The notes below the pieces were generated by a model, which ran no database searches, was not told the DNA's origin, and saw only the letters and a program-made list of their open reading frames with translations. A stretch of 29,712 bases of DNA from Acidobacteriaceae bacterium (GTDB lineage: Bacteria > Acidobacteriota > Terriglobia > Terriglobales > Acidobacteriaceae): NCBI GenBank assembly GCA_003162255.1, contig PMMJ01000145.1:1579-31290 (forward strand), in the 5' to 3' direction. This document shows positions 14,695 through 22,364 of this stretch, piece by piece; the first letter of the stretch is position 1, and each line of letters starts with the position of its first letter. The position numbers and the translations under genes were made by a program.

Positions 14695-16260
14695 CTACGG
14701 ATGCTCGCCCTGCTCCGGCAGCAGCCCCGGCGGTGGCGCTGGAATCGCTATGTCCAGTTTGTTCACCGTCCCCAGCGACGACAATGGCTTGTCGAACTCG
14801 CCGGTGTTGCCCACCACCAACACGGCCATCAGCTCGCGGTGTATGTACTTCGCTGCGACCCGTACTACATCTTCTTTGGTAACTCCTTCGATCCCCTTCT
14901 GAAACTTCTCCAGGAAGTCCAGCGGATAGCCGTAAAACTCGTACGCCATTTGTTCTTGCAGGACTTTCTCCGGTGAATCGAAGCGGAAGACGAAAGAATT
15001 CAGAATATTGTCTTTCGCAAGTTTGATTTCCTCATCGCCGATGGGACGCTTGGCGAGGTCGGCAATCTCCTCATCGAGCGCCTGAATGGATTCGATCGTG
15101 GTCTTGCTCTTGGTGCTCACGGTCAGCCGCAGCATCCCGGGATGATCCCAGCCTGCACCCACTCCGCCGCCTACCGCATACGCCAGCCCTTTGGTGGTGC
15201 GAATGTCGCCAAACAGGCGCGACGCAAAGCCTCCGCCGAATGCCTCGTTGAACACCGAGACCGCGAAGTAATCCGGGCTCTTCCGCGTGATGCCGAGGGC
15301 AACCATTTGAATGTGGCTTTGATTTACGTCGGTCTTATCGACCTCGTAATATCCCGGCCTCGCAGGCTCGGGCTTGATCTCCGGATCGTTCGCCGCCGGC
15401 CCCCGAGGCCACGCTGCAAACGAAGCGCGCAGACGAGCTTCCATCTTCACCGCGTCGAAATCGCCGACCACGCCGAGGATGATGTTGTTGGGATGAACGT
15501 ATTTGCTATGCCACTCCACCAGATCCTGCCGCGTGATCGCCGCCACCGTCGCATACTCCGCGACCCGCGCATACGGATTCTTGGCGCCATACGCCAGCTT
15601 CGCCGCTTCCCGCGCCGCAATCTGCCCGGGATCGTCATTGCGCCGCGAGATGCCGTCGTACAGCCCCTTCTGCGCAATTTCAATTTTCTCGGCGCGAAAC
15701 TCCGGATTCTTCAGCACGTCCTCGAACACGCGAAACACGTCGTCGAAATCTTCTTTCAGACACGACCAGCTCACGGTCGTCGAGTCAACCCCTGGTTCGG
15801 TCTCAACCTTGGCCGCGCGCTGCTCCAAGTAGTCGTCGAGTTGGTCGCCGGTCTGGGATTTCGTGCCGCCGGTGCGCCACACTTCGCCATAAACATCGAT
15901 CAGCCCCGTCTTTTTCCCAGGAACCGAGCGCTCGCCGCCGCGAATGCGAGCTGTGCCATCAATGGTCGGCAACTCGTGGTCTTCCTGCAGAAAAACCACC
16001 ATGCCATTCGGCAACGCGATGCGCTTCGGCTGCGGCGGATGAAACGCCGGCAACTTCGGAATCGGTATCTGTTGCCAGGTTTGCTGCGAACTCTGCTGCG
16101 CCTGCGCCCACAGTTGCGCACTACCGCTCCAGAAGCCAACAAAAACGAACAGGACGAGAGTAGAGACGACCAGTAGCTTCGCATCAGGGTATCGCTTCAG
16201 CGACACCGCAAATCCGTGCAAATCCATTGCCCCTTTAGGGGCCGTGCGTGCGCGCTTCAC
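14695..16260 (-). CDS. M16 family peptidase-like subunit without the zinc site
   Basis: The 521-residue protein has a signal-anchor-like helix (about residues 28-53) followed by two M16 domains. At the place where an active subunit has HxxEH, it reads GLIDVYGEVWRTGGT, so the zinc site is absent. It should therefore act as the noncatalytic partner. The start is a GTG at 16260, overlapping the stop of the partner gene by four bases and preceded by AGGAGG six bases upstream, so translational coupling is clear. The family pairing (active plus inactive M16) resembles the mitochondrial-processing-type heterodimer. The C-terminal part has strands such as GLAYAVGGGVGAGWDHPGM. It acts in the periplasm. 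Confidence 0.85.
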   Translation of the reverse strand: MKRARTAPKGAMDLHGFAVSLKRYPDAKLLVVSTLVLFVFVGFWSGSAQLWAQAQQSSQQTWQQIPIPKLPAFHPPQPKRIALPNGMVVFLQEDHELPTIDGTARIRGGERSVPGKKTGLIDVYGEVWRTGGTKSQTGDQLDDYLEQRAAKVETEPGVDSTTVSWSCLKEDFDDVFRVFEDVLKNPEFRAEKIEIAQKGLYDGISRRNDDPGQIAAREAAKLAYGAKNPYARVAEYATVAAITRQDLVEWHSKYVHPNNIILGVVGDFDAVKMEARLRASFAAWPRGPAANDPEIKPEPARPGYYEVDKTDVNQSHIQMVALGITRKSPDYFAVSVFNEAFGGGFASRLFGDIRTTKGLAYAVGGGVGAGWDHPGMLRLTVSTKSKTTIESIQALDEEIADLAKRPIGDEEIKLAKDNILNSFVFRFDSPEKVLQEQMAYEFYGYPLDFLEKFQKGIEGVTKEDVVRVAAKYIHRELMAVLVVGNTGEFDKPLSSLGTVNKLDIAIPAPPPGLLPEQGEHP

Positions 16261-17843
16261 TGTCCACCTCCTTGCGGTTGAACACCTGGCACAAGCGTTG
16301 GGTTTTCGCCGGGTGGCCCAGCTGGTGGAGGCGCAAACTCGATGATCCCCACCGTCCGGTTGTCGGGGGTAAACGTCTTATTCGCGACTCGCCGGATGTC
16401 CGCCTTAGTGATCTTTTCGATCCGGTCAACCGAACGGAACAGCTCCCGCCAGTCGTCATAGCGAGCCTGATAAAGCCCAAGTTCGGATGCCAAACCCTCA
16501 TTCGATCCCAGCGAGCGGATCAGGTTTGCCTTGGCGCGCGTCTTGATCATCTTCAACTCTTCGTCCGAGATGTCTTCTTTCTTCAGCCGTTCAATCTCCA
16601 CATGAATCGCATCGCCAATTTCCTGCGGCTTGTGGCCCGGAATCGGTAACGCGTAAAACGCGAAGAGCTGCGGATATTTATTTCCCGGATACCCGGTAAA
16701 TCCCTCTGCGTCCGAAGCGATCTGCTTGTCGCGGACCAGTGCCCGGTAAAGCCGCGACGTGCGTCCATTCGACATCAGGTCGGTGATCGCGTCATAGACC
16801 TGGTCATCAGGGCTGCGGTAATCGGGGCGGTGATAGCCTTCGATATAGAACGGCTGCGACTGCTCGTGCAGCACCACGCTGCGTTCGGAATTCTGCGGAG
16901 GCTCGGCGGTCGTCGCCGTGTCGGGCTTGGGGCGAGCCGGAATTCGCGAGAAATACTTCTCCACAATCGGCATCGCCTCCGAAGCCTTTACGTCGCCCAC
17001 CACGGTGACCACCATGTTCGAGGGCACGTAATACTTATCGAAAAAGTTCTGTGCGTCGGTCGCCGAAAAAGAATTCAAGTCCGAGATCCACCCGATCGTC
17101 GGCCGGTGATAAGGATGGGCCACGAATGCCTCTTCGGTGAATTGCTCGACCAGCCGCCCGGTGGGATTACTGTCGGTCCGCATGCGGCGCTCTTCGATCA
17201 CGACATTGCGCTCTTTGTAAAATTGCCGCATCACCGGATGCAGAAAGCGCTCCGATTCGAGGTAGGCCCACAATTCCAGCCGGTTGATGGGAAATGAGTA
17301 GAAGTATCCGGTTTCATCGAAACTGGTGAAGGCGTTCATGCCCTCGCCGCCTTCGCCTTCGACAATCTTGCCGAACTCATTGGTGTAAGGCGCGGAGAAC
17401 TTGTCGGCCGCCGCAATCGCGTCCTTCCAGTTCTGTTCGAGTTGCTTGAGCTTCTGTTCGTCGCGGTCCACTGGCTGGTCGCGCTCGGCAATGTAGGCGG
17501 CATAAGCGCTTTCGACATTCGCCAGCGCAACTTTCTCGCCGGCATAGTCGCGCGTCCCAATCGTGTCCGTTCCCTTGAACGCCATGTGCTCGAACATGTG
17601 GGCGAGGCCTGTCTTGCCCATGGGATCCTGCACCGAGCCCGTATCCACATGGGTGAAGAACGAAAACACCGGTGCCTCCGGCCGCTCGCAGATAATGACG
17701 GTGAGCCCGTTGGTCAGTGTCTTCACCGTAGTGCGCTTCTCGAAAGAAGCCAGATCCTGGCCCAGAGCAAGCGAGCACAGCACGAAACCGATGACGATCG
17801 TCTGGACGACGATGGTTTGCAGAAGAGTTGAGCGAGACTTCAT
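16257..17843 (-). CDS. M16 family zinc metallopeptidase (active subunit)
   Basis: The start is placed at ATG 17843 with GGAGG four bases upstream; the open frame extends eight codons further with a GTG start. The product has 528 residues and a signal peptide (about residues 6-29). The inverted zinc motif HMFEH (His82, Glu85, His86) is intact, in AHMFEHMAFKGT. The segment GEGMNAFTSFDETGYFYSFP and the ERFLHPVMRQFYKERNVV segment follow. The domain continues with a second M16 lobe (DKYYVPSNMVVTVVGDV). It is a periplasmic peptidase, likely degrading peptides after signal processing or imported peptides. It is upstream of the inactive partner. The TTGACA at 17899-17904 lies about 60 bp before the start. 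Confidence 0.9.
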   Translation of the reverse strand: MKSRSTLLQTIVVQTIVIGFVLCSLALGQDLASFEKRTTVKTLTNGLTVIICERPEAPVFSFFTHVDTGSVQDPMGKTGLAHMFEHMAFKGTDTIGTRDYAGEKVALANVESAYAAYIAERDQPVDRDEQKLKQLEQNWKDAIAAADKFSAPYTNEFGKIVEGEGGEGMNAFTSFDETGYFYSFPINRLELWAYLESERFLHPVMRQFYKERNVVIEERRMRTDSNPTGRLVEQFTEEAFVAHPYHRPTIGWISDLNSFSATDAQNFFDKYYVPSNMVVTVVGDVKASEAMPIVEKYFSRIPARPKPDTATTAEPPQNSERSVVLHEQSQPFYIEGYHRPDYRSPDDQVYDAITDLMSNGRTSRLYRALVRDKQIASDAEGFTGYPGNKYPQLFAFYALPIPGHKPQEIGDAIHVEIERLKKEDISDEELKMIKTRAKANLIRSLGSNEGLASELGLYQARYDDWRELFRSVDRIEKITKADIRRVANKTFTPDNRTVGIIEFAPPPAGPPGENPTLVPGVQPQGGGQ

Positions 17844-17898
17844 CTTGCCTCCACGACGGAACACCAAAAACCTGAAGTTACGTGGAGGCAGGGAAGCT

Positions 17899-17920
17899 TG
17901 TCAAACCGGCCCAGCCGGTT
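17899..17920. promoter_or_regulatory. Palindrome abutting a TTGACA in the M16/TlpA divergent region
   Basis: AACCGGC-CCA-GCCGGTT (17904-17920) is a perfect 7-3-7 inverted repeat. On the minus strand it is followed immediately by TTGACA (17904-17899), a perfect -35 for the M16 operon; the -10 (TAACTT at 18-bp spacing) is weak. The layout suggests an operator between divergent genes. A simple hairpin is also possible. The remaining gap (17921-18018) holds no gene. Confidence 0.5.
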
Positions 17921-18018
17921 GCAATCTGGTACTTCACAAGCTATCTCGACGTGTAATCTGGGTTCCGCAGAAGTTCCGAAGATTTCTGTACGCGAATTTC
18001 TAATAGCAGGAGGCTGGT

Positions 18019-19047
18019 ATGAGGTCTTCCGGGTGGCTGGTGCTTCTGGTGAGCCTCGCGCTTTCCTCGCCCGCACAAAATGACGCGGAGGTTCCGACCA
18101 ATGAGAAAGCCCAGAAAACCTACAAGCAAGGTCTGGAGCACCTCCGGGAACACATGACCGCGTCCGCGCTTGACAGCTTCAAGAAAGCGGATAAGCAGGA
18201 CGACGGGCACTGTCTTCCATGTCAGAAGAAGATGATCAAGTACGGGATCGAGCTTGGAGAATGGAAGACTGCGGAAATCGCCGGTGAAGAGCTGGTGTCC
18301 GAGGTGCAGGGCAACAATAACATAGCCCTCGCGCACTATCACCTCGGAATTGTGCTGCGGGACCAGGGGCTCGAAAAGCACAAGGATGAGATCTTTGCCC
18401 GAGCACACGACGAAATGACCAAGGCGCTGGCGGCGGCGCCAAATTTTCCGGAGGCGGTTTATGTTGATGGACAGATACTTGCGCACTTGAAGCAGGACGA
18501 TGCGGCCAAGCAGCGGTTTGAGCAGTTTGTAAAAATGAAGCCGGAAGACGATCCGAATCGACAGCGCGCGCTGCGATACATCAGCGCGCCCGAGTTGGCG
18601 CGAGCGAGAATGGCGCCCCCGTTTTCGATAACCACAACGGACGGACAGCGCGTCTCTTTGGACGAACTGAAAGGCAAGGCTGTGCTGATCGACTTCTGGG
18701 CCACTTGGTGCGCGCCCTGCCGCGAGGCTCTGCCCCATATGCGGGAGATCGCGAAGAAGTTTGAGGGCCAGCCTCTGGTGGTGCTGAGCGTGAGCCTTGA
18801 CGACGATGAGCAGAAGTGGAAGGAATTCGTCGCAAACAATGGGATGACCTGGCCGCAATATCGCGACGGCGGTTTTAAAGGCCCCATCGCGACCTTGTTT
18901 GCGGTCCGTGCGATCCCACAGACCTTCACCATCGATGCGGATGGAGTGTTGCAGGATCAGCACATCGGAGATGCGGCGATTGAAGGCAAGCTGAAAAAGT
19001 TGGTAGGCCGGGCGCGGGAGCTGCAGGCGGCACACACGCCGAAGTAA
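18019..19047 (+). CDS. TlpA-like thiol-disulfide oxidoreductase with a TPR region
   Basis: The 342-residue protein has a signal peptide (about residues 1-20, MRSSGWLVLLVSLALSS), a helical TPR-like region (about 27-185), and a C-terminal thioredoxin domain. The thioredoxin domain starts at PPFSITTTDGQRV and has the active site WCAPC at residues 230-234, then VLSVSLDDDEQKWKEF and the cis-Pro loop AIPQTF. It is probably a periplasmic reductant or cytochrome-maturation-type thiol reductase; the TPR may bind a client. The start is set by AGGAGG seven bases upstream of the ATG. It is divergent from the M16 operon and followed by two secreted small proteins. Confidence 0.9.
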   Translation: MRSSGWLVLLVSLALSSPAQNDAEVPTNEKAQKTYKQGLEHLREHMTASALDSFKKADKQDDGHCLPCQKKMIKYGIELGEWKTAEIAGEELVSEVQGNNNIALAHYHLGIVLRDQGLEKHKDEIFARAHDEMTKALAAAPNFPEAVYVDGQILAHLKQDDAAKQRFEQFVKMKPEDDPNRQRALRYISAPELARARMAPPFSITTTDGQRVSLDELKGKAVLIDFWATWCAPCREALPHMREIAKKFEGQPLVVLSVSLDDDEQKWKEFVANNGMTWPQYRDGGFKGPIATLFAVRAIPQTFTIDADGVLQDQHIGDAAIEGKLKKLVGRARELQAAHTPK

Positions 19048-19121
19048 TGGTGGCTCGTCGGCCACTGCAATATCGGCCGTTTCACCAGCAGCGCTCTGTG
19101 GCTTGTTTCTGAGCCCGGCTC

Positions 19122-19127
19122 TAGAAT
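19122..19127 (+). promoter_or_regulatory. Putative -10 element (TAGAAT), 8 bp from a start codon
   Basis: TAGAAT is followed by 8 bases and then the ATG at 19136. There is no Shine-Dalgarno, which points to a leaderless transcript. The frame upstream stays open to 19103, but a start there would lie before this promoter. Confidence 0.5.
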
Positions 19128-19135
19128 GGACAGCT

Positions 19136-19585
19136 ATGAAGAAGAGTTTTTTGCTCGTGCCTGGGTTGGCGGTCCTTCTTGGGATTGGCCTGGTTGGGTC
19201 GACGTGGGCCCAGGACACTGAAGGCCCGATGTCAGATTTGCGCTTTGTGGTTGTGAAAGATTACAACGGCAAGCCAGTGCGGAATGCGGCGGTCATCCTG
19301 CATCCGGTGAGCCGGAGGGGAAAGCAGGCGCGCGGCGGGTTGGAGTTGAAAACGGACAACGAAGGGCGGACGAATATTGACGGGATTCCGTACGGTCCCC
19401 TGCGGGTGCAGGTGCTGGCGCCGGGTTTCCAGACTTTTGGGGAAGACTACGAGATCGACAAGCCGGCGTTCGAGATCACCGTGAAGCTAAAGCGTCCGGG
19501 TGGCCAGTACTCGGTGTACGGGAACAACGGAGATACGAAGAAAACTGACGACAAGAAACCGGCCGAGCAGAAACCGCAGCAATGA
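19136..19585 (+). CDS. Secreted carboxypeptidase-regulatory-like domain protein, tandem copy 1
   Basis: The 149-residue protein has a signal peptide (residues 1-25, ending in TWA-QD). It is followed by one beta-sandwich domain of the CarboxypepD_reg/CnaB-like type: LRFVVVKDYNGKPVRNAAV, then GLELKTDNEGRTNIDGIPYG and LRVQVLAPGFQTFGEDYEI. The C-terminal 20 residues are Lys/Asp/Gln-rich and disordered. These domains are found as structural or surface modules. I know no specific function for the single-domain form. The start is chosen at the leaderless-looking ATG. The stop overlaps a possible ATG of copy 2 (ATGATGATGATGA). Confidence 0.72.
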   Translation: MKKSFLLVPGLAVLLGIGLVGSTWAQDTEGPMSDLRFVVVKDYNGKPVRNAAVILHPVSRRGKQARGGLELKTDNEGRTNIDGIPYGPLRVQVLAPGFQTFGEDYEIDKPAFEITVKLKRPGGQYSVYGNNGDTKKTDDKKPAEQKPQQ

Positions 19586-19617
19586 TGATGATGAGAGGCG
19601 CGAAAGCGGAGGTTCGA

Positions 19618-20046
19618 GTGAGATTGAAAATGAAAGGAAATTTCTTGGTGGCGACGGCGGCGGTGATCGCGCTTGCGCTTGGCGCGGTTGGGTTGGCGTG
19701 GGCTCAGGACGACGAGGGGCCAACGTCGAGTGTGCGGTTTGTCGTGGTGCGCGACACCGACGGTAAGCCGGTGAGGAATGCCGAGGTGGTGCTGCATCCG
19801 GTGAACCGCAAGGGAAAGCAGGCGCAGGGAGAGATGGAGCTCAAGACGGACGCGGATGGGAAGGCGAGTGTTGACGGGATTCCGTACGGTCCGCTGCGGG
19901 TGCAGGTGTTAGCGCCGCATTTCCAGACCTTTGGGGAAGACTACGAGATCAACAAGCCGGAGATGGAGCTCACCGTGAAACTGAAGCATCCGGGCGGCCA
20001 GTACTCGATCTATGAGAATCACGGGGACGACAAGAAGCCGCAGTGA
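19618..20046 (+). CDS. Secreted carboxypeptidase-regulatory-like domain protein, tandem copy 2
   Basis: The start is the GTG at 19618, which has GGAGG five bases upstream and begins a good signal peptide (VRLKMKGNFLVATAAVIAL, ending GLAWA-QD). An alternative ATG at 19582 overlaps the previous stop but lacks a Shine-Dalgarno. The product is 142 residues with the same domain as copy 1: RFVVVRDTDGKPVRNAEV, DADGKASVDGIPYGPLRVQV and APHFQTFGEDYEI. It ends in a shorter HGDDKKPQ tail. The paralogs keep the IDGIPYG/VDGIPYG and FQTFGEDYEI segments nearly unchanged, so the folds are constrained. They are arranged as a tandem pair and probably co-transcribed. Function is unknown. Confidence 0.72.
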   Translation: MRLKMKGNFLVATAAVIALALGAVGLAWAQDDEGPTSSVRFVVVRDTDGKPVRNAEVVLHPVNRKGKQAQGEMELKTDADGKASVDGIPYGPLRVQVLAPHFQTFGEDYEINKPEMELTVKLKHPGGQYSIYENHGDDKKPQ

Positions 20047-20055
20047 TATTGGGAC

Positions 20056-20084
20056 GTGACAGGGAGAGCCGGGTGTCCTACAAT
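20056..20084 (+). promoter_or_regulatory. Putative sigma-70 promoter for the STAS gene, leaderless
   Basis: GTGACA (20056-20061) and TACAAT (20079-20084) are separated by 17 bp. The ATG at 20093 is 8 bp after the -10 element, so the transcript should start at or within a base or two of the ATG. Confidence 0.6.
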
Positions 20085-20092
20085 CGGCTGCC

Positions 20093-20455
20093 ATGGGATT
20101 GCAGGAACTAACCGTCGAGCGCTATGAAGGGGTGGCGGACGACCAGCGGATTTTGCTGCTGCGCGGGCCGATCACGATAGAAACCGCTCCTCAGTTCGAA
20201 CGAGCGGTGCGCCACGAGAGCGCGGAAACGATGATTGTGGACCTGTCGGACGTTCCCTACATCGATTCGGTGGGACTGGGATCGCTGGTGGCGGCGTACG
20301 TATCGCATCAGAAAACGGGACGATGTCTGGTGCTGACCGGGGTGAAGCCGCGAGTGCGCAAGATCATGGAAATCACCAGGGTGAACGATTTCTTTGTGAC
20401 TTTTGGCACCACGTGGGAAGCGGTGGAAGCGCTGGCGAACACCGGGACGGCTTGA
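20093..20455 (+). CDS. STAS domain anti-sigma factor antagonist
   Basis: The 120-residue protein is one STAS domain. The key helix start is DVPYIDSVGLGSLVAAY, with Ser59 as the expected phosphorylatable residue in DSVGLG. The N-terminal strands (QRILLLRGPITIETAPQF) and C-terminal NDFFVTF segment fit SpoIIAA/RsbV-type proteins. It would bind an anti-sigma kinase when unphosphorylated and be reactivated by a PP2C phosphatase. A candidate phosphatase is the SpoIIE-type protein at 12350-13510. No RsbW-like kinase or sigma factor is in the window. A leaderless-type promoter precedes it. Confidence 0.9.
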   Translation: MGLQELTVERYEGVADDQRILLLRGPITIETAPQFERAVRHESAETMIVDLSDVPYIDSVGLGSLVAAYVSHQKTGRCLVLTGVKPRVRKIMEITRVNDFFVTFGTTWEAVEALANTGTA

Positions 20456-20469
20456 GACACAGTTGAAAT

Positions 20470-20510
20470 CCGTGGGAGAGATGGGCGCCCTGCCCGTCCA
20501 GTCGCGCCGG
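20470..20510. repeat. GC-rich palindromic intergenic repeat, family A, copy 2
   Basis: ATGGGCG-CCCTGCCCGTCCAGTCGCGCC shares the GCCCGTCCAGTCG block and the preceding arm with the element at 194-236. It lies in the gap before the ABC exporter. Confidence 0.55.
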
Positions 20511-20582
20511 TCGCGTGGTTTCATGAATCGAAAACCCTGAGCTGCCATCTAAACGGAATTGCCCGCGTGCGCGCCGGCGTCT

Positions 20583-22343
20583 ATGAATCTTCTTTACCGA
20601 TATTCCAAAGAATACTGGAAACTCTTTGTGGTCGCGCTCTTGCTGGCCGCGACCAATCAAATCTTTTCACTGCTCGATCCGCTAATTTTTCGGCATGTGA
20701 TCGACAGCTACGCCACCAAATATCACCAGTACACGCAAGCCCAGTTTGTGCGCGGGGCTGGACTGTTGCTGCTGGCTGCTGTGGGCGTGGCGTTTGTGTC
20801 GCGCGTGGCCAAGAATTTCCAGGACTACTTCGTGAACGTGATCGTGCAGCGCTTGGGCGCGAGAATGTACTCGGACGGAATCCGTCATTCGTTGGATTTG
20901 CCCTACCAGGTCTTTGAAGACCAGCGCAGCGGCGAAACTCTGGGCAAGCTGCAAAAAGTTCGCAGCGACGTGGAGCGCTTTATTACCGCTGCCATTAACG
21001 TACTTTTCATTTCGCTCATCGGCATCGTTTTCGTGATGATCTACGCCTTCCGAGTGCATTGGTCGATCGCTCCCGCCTTTCTGATCACGGTTCCGCTGCT
21101 CGGAATTATCAGCTCGGTGTTGAGCAAGCGCATTAAGAAAATGCAGAAAACGATTGTTGCCGAAACCACCGCGCTGGCAGGTTCGACGACCGAGTCGCTG
21201 CGCAATATTGAATTGGTAAAGAGCCTCGGCCTGGCGCATCAGGAAGTGAAGCGGCTCAACGGAATCACGGGAAAGATTCTGAATCTCGAACTCAAAAAAG
21301 TGAAGTATCTGCGCAGCCTGAGTTTCATCCAGGGGACGGCGGTCAACGCGTTGCGCACCAGCATTTTGTTCTTGATGCTTTATCTGATCTTTCGCCAGGA
21401 GATCACCATCGGCCAATTTTTCTCCCTGATGATTTATTCGTTTTTCATTTTCACGCCATTGCAGGAGTTGGGGAACGTCATCAACATTTATCGCGAAACG
21501 GAAGTCTCGCTGCACAATTTTCAGCTGATCCTCGACACTCCTCGCGACCCCAAGCCCGCCGATCCGGAACCGGTCGACGAGCTCATGACGCTGCAGTTTG
21601 AAGACGTCAGTTTTCAGCATCAGAGTTCTTCCTCCCTGGCATTGGACGAGATCGGCTTCAGTGCGGCTCGCGGAGACACGATTGCGTTTGTCGGGCCGTC
21701 TGGAGCAGGGAAGTCAACCCTGGTCAAGCTTCTGGTGGGTTTGTACGCTCCGAAGGCGGGCGAAATTCTTTACAACGGGATTTCATCGCACCGAGTGGAT
21801 CTCGATCTCCTGCGAGAGAAGATTGGATTCGTGACCCAGGACACGCAGTTGTTCTCGGGCTCGATTCGCGAGAACCTTCTCTTCGTGAATCCGCAGGCGA
21901 CGGATGAGGAGTGCATGGAAGTTCTGCAGCAAGCGGCCGCGCACAGCTTGCTTTCACGCGCCGACCGCGGCTTGGACACGCTGATCGGCGAAGGTGGCGT
22001 AAAGGTCTCGGGAGGCGAGAAGCAGCGGCTTTCGATTGCTCGCGCGTTGCTGCGGCATCCCCAGTTGCTGGTGTTCGATGAGGCCACCTCCTCGCTCGAT
22101 TCGCTGACGGAGGAAGAAATCAGCCGCACCATCCGCGAAGTCGCGACCAACCAGGAGGCGATCACGATTCTGATTGCGCACCGGCTGTCGACGGTGATGC
22201 ACGCCGACCGAATCTACGTGCTGGAGCGTGGCCACATCGTCGAATTTGGACGGCACTCCGAACTGCTCGACCAGAAAGGTCTGTACTACGCGATGTGGCG
22301 GCAGCAGGTTGGCGAACGCGAGGCGGTCGCGCAGGCGAAGTAG
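20583..22343 (+). CDS. ABC exporter (fused TMD-NBD half-transporter)
   Basis: The 586-residue protein has six membrane helices in its first about 310 residues, then an ATPase domain. Motifs in order are Walker A GPSGAGKST (about 371-379), the Q-loop in GFVTQDTQLFSGSIREN, the signature VSGGEKQRLSIARALL (about 473-488), Walker B LLVFDEATSSLD and the H-loop in LIAHRLSTVMHADRI. It is a MsbA/MdlB-type homodimeric exporter of lipid, peptide or drug. The substrate is not readable. The start is ATG at 20583; a TTG at 20559 is in frame but less likely. It is convergent with pncB, with 21 bp between the stops. Confidence 0.92.
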   Translation: MNLLYRYSKEYWKLFVVALLLAATNQIFSLLDPLIFRHVIDSYATKYHQYTQAQFVRGAGLLLLAAVGVAFVSRVAKNFQDYFVNVIVQRLGARMYSDGIRHSLDLPYQVFEDQRSGETLGKLQKVRSDVERFITAAINVLFISLIGIVFVMIYAFRVHWSIAPAFLITVPLLGIISSVLSKRIKKMQKTIVAETTALAGSTTESLRNIELVKSLGLAHQEVKRLNGITGKILNLELKKVKYLRSLSFIQGTAVNALRTSILFLMLYLIFRQEITIGQFFSLMIYSFFIFTPLQELGNVINIYRETEVSLHNFQLILDTPRDPKPADPEPVDELMTLQFEDVSFQHQSSSSLALDEIGFSAARGDTIAFVGPSGAGKSTLVKLLVGLYAPKAGEILYNGISSHRVDLDLLREKIGFVTQDTQLFSGSIRENLLFVNPQATDEECMEVLQQAAAHSLLSRADRGLDTLIGEGGVKVSGGEKQRLSIARALLRHPQLLVFDEATSSLDSLTEEEISRTIREVATNQEAITILIAHRLSTVMHADRIYVLERGHIVEFGRHSELLDQKGLYYAMWRQQVGEREAVAQAK

Positions 22344-22364
22344 CGGCGCAGCGCGCGCAACGCC

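Noticed and set aside
15142..16176. Plus-strand open frame (344 aa) opposite the inactive M16 gene
   Set aside because: Arg-, Pro- and His-rich antisense frame of a well-supported M16 gene with a coupled start.
17941..19218. Minus-strand open frame (425 aa) opposite the TlpA-like gene
   Set aside because: The sense strand carries a WCAPC thioredoxin with a Shine-Dalgarno; the antisense product has no family signature.
20682..21620. Minus-strand open frame (312 aa) opposite the ABC exporter
   Set aside because: His/Gln-rich antisense frame of an exporter with all ATPase motifs.
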